DNA from: Mesodorylaimus sp. YZB2_4
Lineage: Eukaryota; Nematoda; Enoplea; Dorylaimida; Dorylaimidae
Length of the DNA stretch: 64,000 nt
NCBI GenBank assembly: GCA_030248295.1
Contig: JASANH010000146.1
Coordinates: 1-64,000, forward strand
Reading direction: 5' to 3'
Position numbers and translations under genes: made by a program
Notes under the pieces: generated by a model
Database searches by the model: none
What the model saw: the letters and a program-made list of their open reading frames with translations, nothing else
Told to the model about the DNA's origin: nothing
Shown: in pieces, positions 44,965 to 56,732 of the stretch
Layout: every line of letters starts with the position of its first letter
Numbering within the stretch: the first letter of the stretch is position 1

Positions 44965-46380
44965 GGCACAGGGCGAATTTAAAAGGAATGTTTTTTGCGA
45001 GTTTGAGTCATTAGGTGTCGCTAAATACAGTCCTATCGAGAAACTGTGAAACGAGGTGTTTGACCTTCGAAAATTATGTAAAACGAATGCGCCAAGAGGA
45101 GATGGGTGCACCCGTATTTAACTATCATCATCGTACAGTAAAATTATGATCATTGACTCTGTGGTTAAATTATTGGCTACATGTAGATAGTGAAGCTAAT
45201 CGAAAAGTTTTTAAGCGAAGGAAAATGGTACAGCAGGGTTTCAAGGCTGGAATCTGAACTAGCCCGGCCAACTACACGAAGGGAGGGTCTTCTTCAGTCA
45301 AAGTAAAAAAGTCATGCAATTTTTCGGGGGCCGCAAAAAGTCATGCAATTTTCGCTCACTCAAGGATATATATTAGTTTGAAATTAGCCTCTACATTTTT
45401 TTTTTGAGAGCATATAAAAAAATACGAAAACCTCAGAAACCGAACAATTCGACTTAATTTATCGCTTTATCATTTCTTTATCTTCATTACTATTTCTGTT
45501 TTCATGGCCTTGGAAAACCACCCAAGATACATAAGCTGTTTAGAAAAGAAATTTGCACCAAGCCAAAAAGGCCAATATCTCCTGTTTGATCTCACCGCCT
45601 AAGCTGAGGGGGGGGAAAAAACCCTCTACATATTCGTTATTCAGATCATGCAAGAAGTTGTCCATGACAAGTTTGAAATGAAAAGCACAGCCCATTCACC
45701 TATCAGGGCTCAAATATTCTTATTATACTGTACTTCTGATCAATCTCCATCGCAGACATAAGCAACCTACCTGCATCCGATACCCGTAGAAGGCGCATTG
45801 CTTCAAAAAATTCTGCCACAGGTCGAAATATTGAGAGCACTGGAATTATGGAGGGCAAGCGACTGTAATTGATCGGGCCTATCTACTGTGGCTAATAGAA
45901 AACTAAAATGGGAACCTCTACAAAAGTGATCGTTTTAAACGCCCACCGAAGCATGTACACTACCATAAAATAAGCGGTGTGTAAAATCATCCCTGTGATG
46001 GATCAAATACAATAGTAGCGCTCACGACCAGTGCAGTGCACACTCTCATTCTTGGGCTGACGATGAGACTTTCAACTGACGAATCAGTCTATACACTATT
46101 GCCTTTACCTGGCTCTTGATAAGTACTCTATACTCTCTCCTGAGGAACCATTTCACAGAAAAGGAACGAGTGTATGACCATCGTTCCATGCCGAACCGTC
46201 TATCTCAAAACACGAATAAAAGCATCGAACGGACAGCTCTCGAAAAGGTGGAGACAGCGCTCTGGCGAAGATGACCTAGCTTTTGATGAGACGATTTCGA
46301 TTTGATTAGAGCCTTATCAGGTGACTGTTACATATTTTTAATTTCACCCGGTATGGATATTAGGTACACTTTTTTAAAAA
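44965..46380. other. Intergenic, nothing recognised
   Basis: Similarity between the two duplicated units ends at about 44964. I see no gene, promoter or repeat in the following 1.4 kb apart from short A and T runs. Confidence 0.45.
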
Positions 46381-46867
46381 ATTTTTGTGGGTTGGGCCTT
46401 GTGCCGCCCAAGTTCCCAACTCGGTTTGCCCATAGCCGGCCAGCAGTCATGTTATTATAAGCGGGCCCGTGAGGTGATCAGCTCTCACGGCAGCTTCCCT
46501 CTGTGTGCCTCCACGAGGAGCACCTCCACACGAGGCCATCCTGTGCCACCACCAGCCTCATGCCCAGGATGATACTGGGCGAGAAGGGAGGGGCCTTCCC
46601 GACTGGTGTTCGGGAACCAGTTCCCTGATTCTCTACTCGTTCGGGGTCCGCCACTTGACGGTAATGGGTGAGTCGCCCAGAGCCAGGTGTGCAAGATCAG
46701 CGACGGACGTACTAAGCTGCCGCCGAAGACCGGTTCCCACTCTGACGATGAGAACGGGCTTACTAAACTGCCGTCCACGGTCGTGACAGAACTGCGGCCT
46801 CCCGGTCAGGGTCGCTGGCCCAAGCAATGCGGGACCAACGCCTTAACCAACTGAGCCACCGCGGCTC
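46381..46867 (-). repeat. Long tRNA-headed SINE (family S2), full-length copy 2
   Basis: On the minus strand it begins AGAGCCGCGGTGGCTCAGTT with a clean tRNA A-box (TGGCTCAGTTGGTTA) and runs through GCGTTGGTCCCGCATTGC and GACCCTGACCGGGAGGCC to ACAAAAATTT. It matches the copy at 27284-27795 over nearly its entire length. The A-box is the best preserved in the window, so the ancestral element was a Pol III-transcribed SINE of about 490 bases. Confidence 0.78.
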
Positions 46868-46939
46868 TATGTCAGGTACACTTCCTGTAACTTGGAGCAT
46901 TATCGCAGTTGGCAAGGTATAACTTGCACTGATATGTCA

Positions 46940-47040
46940 CTGGCGGATCGGTTCGGTCCTCGGCTCGGTAACCGAAAGAGGTGGAACCGAAATTTCGGTT
47001 CTGTGCACCGAATCGAAATGGTTTCGGTTCCATGGCGCAC
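46940..47040. repeat. CGGTT/AACCG word block
   Basis: Dense CGGTTC/GAACCG words in both orientations (GGTTCGGTCCTCGGCTCGGT, then GAACCGAAATTTCGGTTC, a near-palindrome). Same character as the block at 63270-63385. Confidence 0.6.
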
Positions 47041-48060
47041 CAAGCAACTAGTGTCGCGCAACCCTTTAGCAATGGATACACGAGCCTTTCCCTCGCGCTA
47101 GCTTGTTGCTGCTGCAAAATCATTTCCTCGAAGTGAGATGAGCTAACACAGAACGCAGCAAATCTGAATATACTGTAGAGAAGACGTTCCATCACCAAAA
47201 TAAGATTACGATCATGATTATTGGTTGACTGTCGAGAAAGGTTTTTCTCGTTGAGCCTTTGTTCTTTCTAGTGGGCATCTAGGAGACAGGTTTCGTTGAT
47301 AGAACAAGGTGCAGATCTTTGTACGTACTATGCGGTCCATAGTTTCCTGGTCAGAAACCTGTTCTTTCTTTGTGATATGGGGTGCACTGAAGGGAAGAGA
47401 GGGAGGTTGATCATAACATCTTATGGTAGACCTAGCGAGCGGTCCGCACCCGTTTCTTTCTGCGTTTTGATCAACGTAAAATTGTTTCCTCTTTTGTCGC
47501 CAAGTCCACTCAATTGACTTCCACTGCTACAAGGCGGCATTGACTGGTTGATTATGATTGTGATTATGATTATGACAATTATTGCGAGGCATTTGCGTCT
47601 GCGTATAGCAATACCCAGCCAATGCACGGGGTCTCACGAAAGTATCAGTGGAATGGCTAGAGTAGATTGCTTGATAGTGTATCTCTGCTCAAGTGGTCTG
47701 CAGGTGAAAAATGTGTGAAATTGTGCGGCCCAAACGCCCAAGTGTTCTCGAATGGTCACTTAAAACCATAAACAATTAAGAAATGTGAAGATGGTTGTGT
47801 AAACGTTCTTCAGGAAGGCTGCAAAAAAAATTTTCGAAGATCAGTTTGAATGTAATTTAAAATGGTTTTGGAAGCCTACGTTTGCTACTCAGTGTCCGTC
47901 TCGTAGCCCTGTGCATAGACGGACCTACATTATTACAACCTTACGCCTAATCCTCACATCCTTGTGTTCTATTCAAGCACCATCAATCCCCTGATCATTA
48001 GATAATCACAAAACACAAAGACTATTTGATTAACGAATGGAAGTAGCACAGCATGGTGTC
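47041..48060. other. Intergenic upstream of a GPCR
   Basis: No gene supported. A (TGATTA)n microsatellite lies at 47549-47575. Confidence 0.45.
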
Positions 48061-48061
48061 C

Positions 48062-48073
48062 CCTTTATATACC
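48062..48073 (+). promoter_or_regulatory. TATA-like box upstream of the 48.2-kb GPCR
   Basis: CCTTTATATACC lies about 90 bases upstream of the first ATG of the receptor frame. It is a plausible core promoter, not proven. Confidence 0.35.
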
Positions 48074-48155
48074 ATCCTCTCTTTCATAGTTCTCGAAGGT
48101 ATATTTTAATATCCTGTTACCAGCTGAGTACATTATATGATCTGTAATTTTACAA

Positions 48156-49508
48156 ATGTCTTGCCAGCGGCTCATACAGTATGTCTTATTCGCTCTCATC
48201 GTTAGACACGATCATTCGAGCTCTCCAGTCTCGCCGGCCGCAAGAATGGTCGACTCACAGCCTCATCGTCCGTCGACTTGGCTTATGTTAAGTCAATCTC
48301 AAGCCAGTGACGTCCTAACCCACTTGAATTTAACATGGCCCTTTCGCAATATCAACATGTCTGATTTTTATGACCTTCCCAAAAGCTTAAATAAGACGAA
48401 ATATTGTACAGCTATTCTCCGTCTTTACGGCACACTGATTTGTGCCTTGGGAATCGTGTCGACAACTCTACTCATTGGCGCACTTTGGAAGAAGACATTC
48501 AAAGAACGTAATGGATTTTATATAGCCATGATGATCATTGCTGTCACCGACTGGATCTTCAGTATTTTTGGTGTACTTCTCAATTACTTATACAGGACCT
48601 ATGTTCTGTTCGGGTCCACGAATCCCGTCGGAATGTGGATTATGTTAGGCGTGCGGGCACTGACTTATGTCTTTTCAATGTGCAGCGACATGTTCGCTGT
48701 GGCACTGACACTCGAACGATTTCTGAGCGTATCGAAGCCACAAGTCCATAAAAAATTATCGGAAGAGTATCGATTGGTCACCCACGTGACCGCAGCACTG
48801 GTCATCGTGATCGTGAGTGCAACAAGGCTGCACTACGCGTTTGATCAAAAGGTGGAATTCGATGGTAGCATGTATCTTTATACGGCATCAGAATTGGGCG
48901 ATGAGTACTTGGTCACTCTGCTAACAACAGTCAGCGATATGGTCTTGCCCTTCTTACTGCTACTTATAATGATAGTCTTGTCGACCTTGTTCAGAGCAGC
49001 TGTTTGGAAAAGGCAGCGTCGAATACAAGCAAGCAAGGTGAACAACATTCGGATTATTCAATCCGCATATGGCGGAGGTGCCACTCGAGCAACTGCCGAC
49101 CTTTCATTGTCACATGGCTCAATACAACCAAGAGGATATCAGGCGCCCGCGGCGGTCGATCACTCCGCTGAAGCTCACAGTGCAGCCAAAGCTAATCGAG
49201 AGTTTAAGTGCATTGTCATCCTGACCCTCGTCATCGATGGTCTGTTTATTCTGAACCAGTTGGGCTATTGTTTCTATTGTGCCATGGAATTCATTGTCGC
49301 CAATTACCACTTGTCTTATGAGAGTGGGCAGAGCGAAGTGGGGGGCTGGGCTGTTGCCTACGGGGTGCAGCATTTCGTTAGTACGGGGTGCAGTTTAGTG
49401 GAGTGTTTATCACACGTCTTGAATTTTCCGCTTTACATCATTTTTAGTGCATCAATGAGAACAGAGTTCCTGAATTTGGTGAGAAGTTTATTCAAAAGGC
49501 GGTGCTAA
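48156..49508 (+). CDS. Rhodopsin-like GPCR, single exon, 450 aa
   Basis: A seven-transmembrane receptor of the plasma membrane. TM segments lie at about residues 88-111, 120-147, 160-192, 206-229, 250-279, 350-374 and 400-431. The N-terminus carries NLT, NMS and NKT glycosylation sequons. The end of TM3 reads ERF (187-189) in place of DRY, and TM7 ends NFPLY (423-427) in place of NPxxY. The third intracellular loop (about 280-348) is long. The frame begins at 48156, but ATGs at codons 31 and 44 could also serve; the first 30 residues look poor in quality. It is probably a divergent peptide receptor. The ligand and subfamily cannot be told from the sequence. No introns are evident, and it is not adjacent to another receptor. 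Confidence 0.82.
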   Translation: MSCQRLIQYVLFALIVRHDHSSSPVSPAARMVDSQPHRPSTWLMLSQSQASDVLTHLNLTWPFRNINMSDFYDLPKSLNKTKYCTAILRLYGTLICALGIVSTTLLIGALWKKTFKERNGFYIAMMIIAVTDWIFSIFGVLLNYLYRTYVLFGSTNPVGMWIMLGVRALTYVFSMCSDMFAVALTLERFLSVSKPQVHKKLSEEYRLVTHVTAALVIVIVSATRLHYAFDQKVEFDGSMYLYTASELGDEYLVTLLTTVSDMVLPFLLLLIMIVLSTLFRAAVWKRQRRIQASKVNNIRIIQSAYGGGATRATADLSLSHGSIQPRGYQAPAAVDHSAEAHSAAKANREFKCIVILTLVIDGLFILNQLGYCFYCAMEFIVANYHLSYESGQSEVGGWAVAYGVQHFVSTGCSLVECLSHVLNFPLYIIFSASMRTEFLNLVRSLFKRRC

Positions 49509-49685
49509 CGAATATGAGCATCTGATGGAGTTGACGGCATTTTTGACTGGAATATGGTAAACACTTGCAAAATGAGACCTAAGTCCAAGTCCTTGGGAAA
49601 TATTGCCAAAGAAAATTCCTACAATCGAATGCTCGTGATCCATAAAGCAATATGTATGGTTGCTTTTCGTGCGATCGGTGGCCCG

Positions 49686-49820
49686 GAAGGAAGATTATAG
49701 AAATATTGTCCAAATATGGGACACCCGCTGCCTTGACATAAGCATGAATATCAAACCACTATTCTTACAGAATACATGGAAGTCACGAGAAAAGAGACAA
49801 ATACCCTACCAGGCCAGGAT
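49686..49820 (+). repeat. Left arm of a 134-bp inverted repeat
   Basis: It runs from AGGAAGATTATAG to ACCAGGCCAGGATG. It is nearly identical to the reverse complement of 51158-51291, with only a handful of mismatches by eye, so the pair is recent. The spacer is about 1.34 kb. Confidence 0.9.
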
Positions 49821-49950
49821 GTGTGTGTGAGCTGGTATCTCATATTGATGATGTCACGGCGGAAATGAACGAGTTTCTTGCAATTAGAGTTCTACTAATT
49901 GTGGATGATAATTTTATTCCTGTTATTCGACCACATCTGTATTTCAAATG

Positions 49951-50100
49951 ACATGTTCATGTTCATATTTTACCACATCGCTAAAGTTTATGCGCAATCG
50001 AGTGTGGAGGGACACATTACACACGAAATGATTTCTTGGAGCGCGAGTCGAACACTCGCCCACAGCTGTGCACTGCTTGAGAGGCGAACGCAAAACCCCG
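49951..50100 (-). repeat. tRNA-Glu-derived SINE, copy 3
   Basis: The minus strand has the family features seen at 1557 and 13818: a head with a CTCTCAAGC anticodon arm, GTTCGACTCGC as B-box, and a tail ending in ATGAACATGAACATGT. It lies within the spacer of the 49.7-51.3-kb inverted repeat. Confidence 0.7.
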
Positions 50101-51157
50101 GCAAAACCAAGAGAATCTTGCAAAATCCGATTGCGGGGTCCAATGGTCCAGTGCAGACAAACTTCAGAGCATGCTGATCCAGTACAGTAATTGTTGGTAG
50201 CTCAAGCCAAGTCGGATATTCTGCACTCCGATTTCGGGTCCCATTGTGAAAACGAAAGAAAACAAAAAACTTTGTGCTGGGACATTATCGACATATTACG
50301 CAACCAGTGTAAATTATATGTAGAACCATACTGTAGCCTCTGCTCAATGTTTGACTATATTAGACCTTTTATCTCCGACAAAACTCCGCCCAGAAAAAAA
50401 AGAAGGTAAAGGAATTGTTGACGATGCACATCTTTGATCCACAAAACCATCCTCCCCACTCCTTCCATCCAACCATCTTTGGATCTGCCCATTCTTTCAA
50501 ATATTACGCAAACTTCATAGTCCTAAAATATTGTTTTCAACTTGTTCTAGCAGGCGTGGTCAAGATAGGCAGTTGCTGACGCTTGTTTAACAACGTTCTC
50601 TGGAAATTGCATCTTTGACTATAAGCGCTGCGTAGGCAGCAGCAAAGACCTCATCTTTGTTAATTACTAAATAATTGCAGTCTGGTCCAAGTAGTTCCAC
50701 TGTTTCAAGGCACGTGGATGTATTAATTATGTTATAGTGGGTTATTACTCGAGTGTGTGCGCGTCAAAACAACAATTTCGCGTGTTTAGTGTTACTGTAC
50801 TGCTGAAGGTCGGCAATAATAGTTTCCGGCAGGGTAATTTCAGCAGAATCTTTTCTAGAGCCATGTTAAAAGCCTCAAAGAGCGGTGGTCTGTCAGCCTG
50901 ATCGAAGAGTGGTCGATGGCGGGTAGTCGGAGCAAGGTATTTCTGATCTCAGGTAATGTGCTTGTGATTGTGCTTATGGATGTAAGCTCAGAAGGCGCTC
51001 ATAGGTTAGTCAGCTTTGGAGAAGATTTCGTGCAGTATTTCCGAGATAAGAGACTCTCTGTCTTTTCGGATATCGATGCTGTGCTCCTTTGAGAAAGACT
51101 AATGGCAGTCTGGCAATTTGTGGGCTTCAGCAAGCTAGGTTCCCTCGCAATCTAGGC
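50101..51157. other. Spacer of the inverted repeat
   Basis: Short frames only, such as 50191-50409, without recognisable domain. No transposase fragment is visible, so if the arms are terminal repeats the element is non-autonomous. Confidence 0.45.
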
Positions 51158-51291
51158 CATCCTGGCCTGGTAGGAGTTTTTGTCTCTTTTCTGGTGACTT
51201 CCGTGTATTCTGTAGGAATAGTGGTTTGATATTCATGCTTATGTCAAGGCAGCGGTGTCCCATATTTGGACAATATTTCTATAATCTTCCT
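51158..51291 (-). repeat. Right arm of the 134-bp inverted repeat
   Basis: Reverse complement of 49686-49820. It begins CATCCTGGCCTGGTAGGAG and ends ATAATCTTCCT. Confidence 0.9.
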
Positions 51292-53309
51292 TTGGAATAG
51301 AAAGTTGCAAAGATCTGATGCTCTGTTTTAACTCTAATAGGGACCATGTACACTATGAAATAATAGTTTCTCCACATTCACATACGCCAACGAAGCCGAC
51401 TCACGATCAGATACTTTGTAGGCAGACAGCATCGCAGTTTTCAAATGCTGCCATCTTTATCGGGGGACCTTGTGAAAGTGAGTAAAGGATTTTCATCGTG
51501 TCCCCCCTCACAATAACTGTTACTCTCAATCTGTAGCCGACGATGCTAGTCAGGAGGACTGCACCTAATTTTGCGATCCTTGATGTGATGCAAGAGATGT
51601 GCGATTATTTTTTGCTTGTCACACTCGCGATTAAGTATTGAAGCGCACATGCCCTGCCCTGGTTAGACTTGCTTCAGGCAATGAAGCGAGAACGCGCTAG
51701 CACGCTGTAAGTAAAATTGGATAATAGCGAAGCCTTCAGAACTTTTGTACTCGGATATTCATTTTTGGCGTTGATCAAGACAGCCAGTTCAACTTCCATT
51801 CTGAGAAAATTATGAGTCAAGTTAAAATTAACGAAGCGGCCATGAGAGGAGGCTAACCGACGACGATTCAGATATTACTTTTCAATAAGGCGACAAGTCC
51901 GATGGGAAAAGTGTACCAACGTCACGTTGATTATAATGGATGCTACCGCCACCAATCAGGCACGAGGCTGGGTTACAGTGGGCAGCTGCTGCTTGGCCTT
52001 TGTTCTACTGCACTCATGGAAATTCGACTTCATGCTTTAGTGGAGAAAACGGTTCGAAAGACATTGGCAAAAACCTCCCGGCAGAAAAAGACTCAAGATA
52101 TCAAAGACACGCAGCAAATATTATAGATATAATTTTTTGTGGGACACTTGAGCATTTTGGGCAAACAATTGAATTCCTGCCGCTGATGCAGAAAAACATC
52201 CCCCTCGAGTTGCTGATACCGAGAGGTGAAAAATCACTCGAGAAGAACATTTATGGCAGTGGCGGCTGCAATGATTGCTAGCTGTCACTTGAAAACTTGA
52301 ATATTATGAAGCCCACTACAAAGGGCTGGTGCTATTCGAGATCACACTATGGCTTGCTGTTAACGACTTTGAAGCGAGCACAAGAAAAAATGTGCCGAGC
52401 ACACGAAACATGAAATCGACGAATATTGTGAATGCAACATTGGTTTTTTAAGGTCAACACTTAGAAATCGACCTGGCACTTCTACCAGCAGCCCTGCTTT
52501 TGAATCAACCGCATACACCGACCCAACTTATAAGAGAATCCATACTCGAGTGATATAATTTGATGTACATTTGGTGCAATCTCCAGCCGGTCATATGTAT
52601 TTGCCGTGATTTCCGTATGCTCAAACGTTTTCATAGGGAGTAAAGGAGCGAACAGTTGACAGCACGGAATGGCTTACACGGTGGCTCTATTGACTGATGT
52701 TAAGACCCCACTCAGGGGTTTCTGACACCACGTGATCACTTCAGGATAGAAAACATAAGCTTCATTGACTGAGTCAGGAAATGAGTACAAGCTAGTGATC
52801 AAGGTGAACCAGCGATGCGCAGGAACTGATCGTGAGACCCGAAACACAAAACACAACTGACCGATTTTTCTTTCACGGCTCGTTCATTATGGTATAAGCG
52901 ATCTCTAAAAACTTTATGGAAGTTAATGAAAGATACTTTTTGAACCTTCTTGAAATGCATTGACGTTCGTTTCTTAATCATGCTAATATGCCCCTTTCTA
53001 GTGTGTTCTCTGTCTTGAATTTGAACCGTTCTGGGAACACTTTCGAGCAGGCAATAGCGCCCGTACTTTTTGAATTGGCAAAATTCGTTGCATTTTCCCG
53101 CCAGCATTGTGCAAAGAAGTTGAGCAAATTCAAACATATTTTGGTTAACATTTACTATCGTTTCTTAGGCAGCGAATCGACTGAAAAGATCTTCAAAAAA
53201 GGCATAGTAAATAGTCTCAGTGAACCACACCACTTCAAAAAAGACAAGGAAGAGAGATAAGAGACGTAGCCATCTGATAACCAAACTTATCGCTCACAAT
53301 CGGAGCAAC
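51292..53309. other. Intergenic with unassigned frames
   Basis: The largest frames are 51940-52281 (plus, 113 residues) and 52799-53137 (minus, 112 residues). Neither shows a domain. The first may derive from a membrane protein in a different frame, because another frame reads ARGWVTVGSCCLAFVLLHSW, a hydrophobic stretch. A decayed gene is possible but I cannot name one. Confidence 0.35.
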
Positions 53310-54476
53310 TCACAATATTTTTGCCATCAACAACCTGCATCTCTCTCGGAATTCTCGGTTACAAAACCCGTACAAAAATACATTTAAGCTACTGTTAGCT
53401 ACAATTAGCAAAGTCGAAGTGTCGACGAGATTATCCATCAAAGGACTCGCAAACTGCTCAGTGCTCATGGCAGCCTCACAAAAGTCAATGATCGCTGGCA
53501 GGCTGTGGCAAAGGACAAACTTCAAGAGAACACAGAACATTGTGACAGTGACTGCCCTCATTTGCTTATCACCAACCCTCGATCGCCCTCTGTTCACTTG
53601 GGGTGAATCACTGCTCGCTGAATCACGGATCAATGCTGAACGCAGCGCATAATCTGACGAGGTGCGCCCTTCCACAACCGACGTGAATCTTTGCATTTCT
53701 ATTTCTTCTGGCGCATCTCTCCGAATTCTGGCAGCTCCCGCTACCCCGCACGGTGGAGTCAGGAGGCGGTAGCTTCTTCTCAATGCCCCATATATCAAAA
53801 CGCTCAATGCGCACAGAAGAGCTAGCGGGCCGAATGAGAGGAGCAGAGGATTGAGGACCAACTTGTAAGTGATCCAGTAGGAGGGTCGACTCCGGAACTC
53901 TGCTGGTCTCACGAAGTACACGAGTTCTCTGCTGCTCATTTCGTAGCACTGGAATACGTCGGCTTCGAAATAGCGTGGGATGTTGTACAGGACGGCCAGG
54001 ACAGAGCAAACGGTGGCCATAATGACGGACCTTCGTCTTGCGTCATAGAATCTGTGCCTGAATGGATGGCACAGTGCGAAGTAGCGTTCGGTCGACAGAC
54101 ATACAATCAGCCAAATGCAAGCGGTGTAGGCCGCGTTCGAGAAGAACATGGCGGGGGGATACATGCGGACATACCACCCGTACGATTGCCTGCGACCGTA
54201 CAGAAGACAGGGCAGGTTGGCCATGAAGAAGGAACCCAGGAGGACAGCAAAGTCGATGATGCACAGTGGGATGGTGTAGATACTCACAACCGACACCGGC
54301 TTCTTCCTGAGGAATACTACTAGGCATAACAGATTGCCGATCACACCGATGGCAATGAAGAATGACAAGATGGGGCCTGTTATGTAGTAGCCATGGTCGA
54401 GTGGGACTGGCTCGTATTGCAAACGGACAAAGCATGCATGTTGCGCAGAATTGTTGGTTTCGTTGACAGAAGACAT
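53310..54476 (-). CDS. FMRFamide-receptor-like GPCR, single exon, 388 aa
   Basis: A rhodopsin-like receptor for small neuropeptides on the neuronal or muscle surface (family role). TM1 carries the GN pair (47-48). TM3 ends in ERY (130-132) followed by FALCHPFR, a hallmark of invertebrate FMRFamide-type receptors. TM6 is near 308-331, and TM7 has NSSLNVFLYGFCNREFR with NVFLY (365-369) as the NPxxY variant. The short N-terminus has an NET sequon. The third intracellular loop (about 232-307) is long, basic and serine-rich, as expected for G-protein coupling and phosphorylation. The chosen ATG begins MSSVNETNN and no longer N-terminus is in frame. A TTTATAAAC box lies about 230 bases upstream. 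It is complete and intronless. The exact ligand is unknown. Confidence 0.88.
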   Translation of the reverse strand: MSSVNETNNSAQHACFVRLQYEPVPLDHGYYITGPILSFFIAIGVIGNLLCLVVFLRKKPVSVVSIYTIPLCIIDFAVLLGSFFMANLPCLLYGRRQSYGWYVRMYPPAMFFSNAAYTACIWLIVCLSTERYFALCHPFRHRFYDARRRSVIMATVCSVLAVLYNIPRYFEADVFQCYEMSSRELVYFVRPAEFRSRPSYWITYKLVLNPLLLSFGPLALLCALSVLIYGALRRSYRLLTPPCGVAGAARIRRDAPEEIEMQRFTSVVEGRTSSDYALRSALIRDSASSDSPQVNRGRSRVGDKQMRAVTVTMFCVLLKFVLCHSLPAIIDFCEAAMSTEQFASPLMDNLVDTSTLLIVANSSLNVFLYGFCNREFRERCRLLMAKIL

Positions 54477-54479
54477 TGT

Positions 54480-55970
54480 TCCGCAAGAGTTTGAGTCCGA
54501 GTGGTCACTCGTCCAGGGAGTGGATAGTAGTCAGGCTTGTAGATGGCGTAATGACAGTTATCACCAACTGCGTTCCCAGAAAGTCACATATACAATACAC
54601 TGTTCCTGCTGTTCAAAAGGAGTCGCCAACGAGAGTCTCAAAGAATGCGATAAAGAGTTCAAAGCAGAAGGAGACATTTGCTATTGAAGCAGAGGTAGAG
54701 TGCACCGAGTTTATAAATGATAGCAGGACCGCATGCCGGGGCAGTGATCAACATCAAATGATGGCATCGACTCAACAGAAGAAAGGGGATGTGAAACCCT
54801 GCCCTGATCATTTGCTCTGCACGTATCCTTGTTTTGAGGGACGTTTTTCTTTAAAATTTGCGTCGTCACAGGTCTGTGATCTTCATTAAAATGTACGGGG
54901 CCAGTTTTAAATTACAAAAGGCCGGGTTGAAGAGCGTATGCGTTGTGAGAAAACAACTAAAATTTATGGCTTCACTCAGAGATCGAAATAATAGGCTGCG
55001 CTTTGCCATTGTTTATCCATGACGATGATTCCCGAGCAATAGTAAGCTTTTTTTGCAAAAAGGTTGACAAACAGTAATCTTCCTATTATTCAGTAGGTTT
55101 GAGATGTTGAATGGATTCTGTTGATCTTTTCGCCTCCAGACTTGTTTTCTGCCAATTAATTTGGTACGGGCACACCTAGGCAGCGTGGCCTTCTGCTCTT
55201 GATTGCAGTCATAACGAAGAACGGCTGGAATATGTTGGACAAAATACTAGTCGTACAATAGAGCACAGAAGGCGAGCTCATTATCGATAATAATCGTCAT
55301 TATTGGGAAAGTTCGCTACGCCTTGTTTACGGCTCTCGCTCGCCCACTGGCACCATGAGGTACAGTGTTAACGAGGATGTGTGGGCTATGCCGCTCCACT
55401 CCCCTTCTCTTCGTACCCTCGATGTTCCGAGTGCAATGTCAGCGAATCAAAATCCCACTCTAATATCTGGTCTTACGGGTTTTGACAAAAACGTTGAAAA
55501 GAAATAAAAAGTTTCCGGTGCAAAAAGGAAAAATAAGGTGCTGGTTCTGCCGCACCAGAGAGCACACCGTCGTTGCCCAGCTCCTCATTCCTCACGAAGT
55601 TGCTTGTTGTAGAGCAAAGTCACTTTAACCTAGTTTTGGTCACGCAGCTTGTTCCTAAAACACTGCGCGCGACAAAAGCTTCGCAAAGCTACTTCCATAA
55701 CCAGGGATGTACATATTAGGCTGATGGCCAGGGAAAAATGCGTTACCGAACAATGTAAAGCATTGTATATAAAATGCATTCGTCAGTTTTCAGCTTTTGC
55801 TCTTTGAAAAATGATGACAGATGCAGAATGGTCAATAAGAAGGTCGGCGAAAATCGGTACAAAATTAGGATAAGAGAACCCCTTTGAAGCTTAGCCACAA
55901 ACTGCTTCTGCTCTAGAAGTATGAAAGTATGAATATTGAGTATAAAAATATAAAGTATAAAGGGATGATC
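54480..55970. other. Intergenic, nothing firmly recognised
   Basis: Short frames only. A 50-codon frame starting at 55356 after GGCACC has no recognisable feature. Confidence 0.4.
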
Positions 55971-55972
55971 TG

Positions 55973-56056
55973 AGGCCGTATTCATGAACGCTCGCTGTAA
56001 TTACGGTGAGGTGACCAGAAAGTTCAGTGTGAGGTGACTATGAATACAGTGAAATC
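55973..56056. repeat. Possible short MITE ends with GCCGTATTCAT
   Basis: The left end reads GGCCGTATTCATGAACGC. The right end read in reverse is TCACTGTATTCATAGTCACC. The inverted similarity is limited to about 10 bases, and GAGGTGAC is repeated inside. Low confidence. Confidence 0.3.
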
Positions 56057-56667
56057 AAATGCGAAAAACCCAGTGAGCTCACCATAATTTCTCGTGAGGT
56101 GAGGCCTAAATTTTACTGCTATTTATGAAAGTCACCGCAATAAAATAATGTCAGTAGAAGTTAAGGTGACTGCAACGAGTTTCCACCGTGCGCAAACTGT
56201 CGTCCTATGCCCTCAAACGCACAAGATTCATTTTGGAAAAGCCTTTCTTATTTCGGAAAATGGGTAATTTTACTGATGAGGAATAAAACAAAATCGCCGA
56301 TTTCTTTTGCGTCATAAGGATATCTTTATATCGGTCGGCAAATTCGAACCAAAAGCGAAATCAATTGTATCAGCATCTCTCTGTCAATTAAACGCGAGTA
56401 GCCCTGGCGATCCTCGTACGATAGATCAATTAGCTTAAAAAATTCAATATTTGCAAAGAGCGAGCAAACAGAAGAAGTCGCACAACCAGACTGGAAGCGC
56501 ACACTCTTGTGCATGGTCGCCTTCAGGAATTTTGGCATCATCATTCAGTCGTCGACATAGGGTTGTGACACTGAAGTGATGATTCAGGAAACGCTGGGTT
56601 GAGACAGTCCTAAGCTGTCACCATCAAACAATTGATATGGCCCACCACTGCCACAAAAACGTTTAAA

Positions 56668-56732
56668 AAGTGGCAAAAAGTGGTCAGGGCTGGCAAAAAG
56701 TGGTAAGGGTTGGCAAAAAGTGGTCAGCTGCG
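56668..56732. repeat. About 20-bp minisatellite, 3 copies
   Basis: The unit TGGCAAAAAGTGGTCAGGG is repeated three times with one or two changes. Confidence 0.75.

Noticed and set aside
46505-46786. 93- and 97-residue frames on both strands
   Set aside because: They lie entirely within the reverse-oriented SINE S2 copy, and similar accidental frames occur in other copies.
51940-52281. 113-residue plus-strand frame
   Set aside because: The hydrophobic stretch that caught my eye is in a different frame and ends in stops. No coherent gene could be built.
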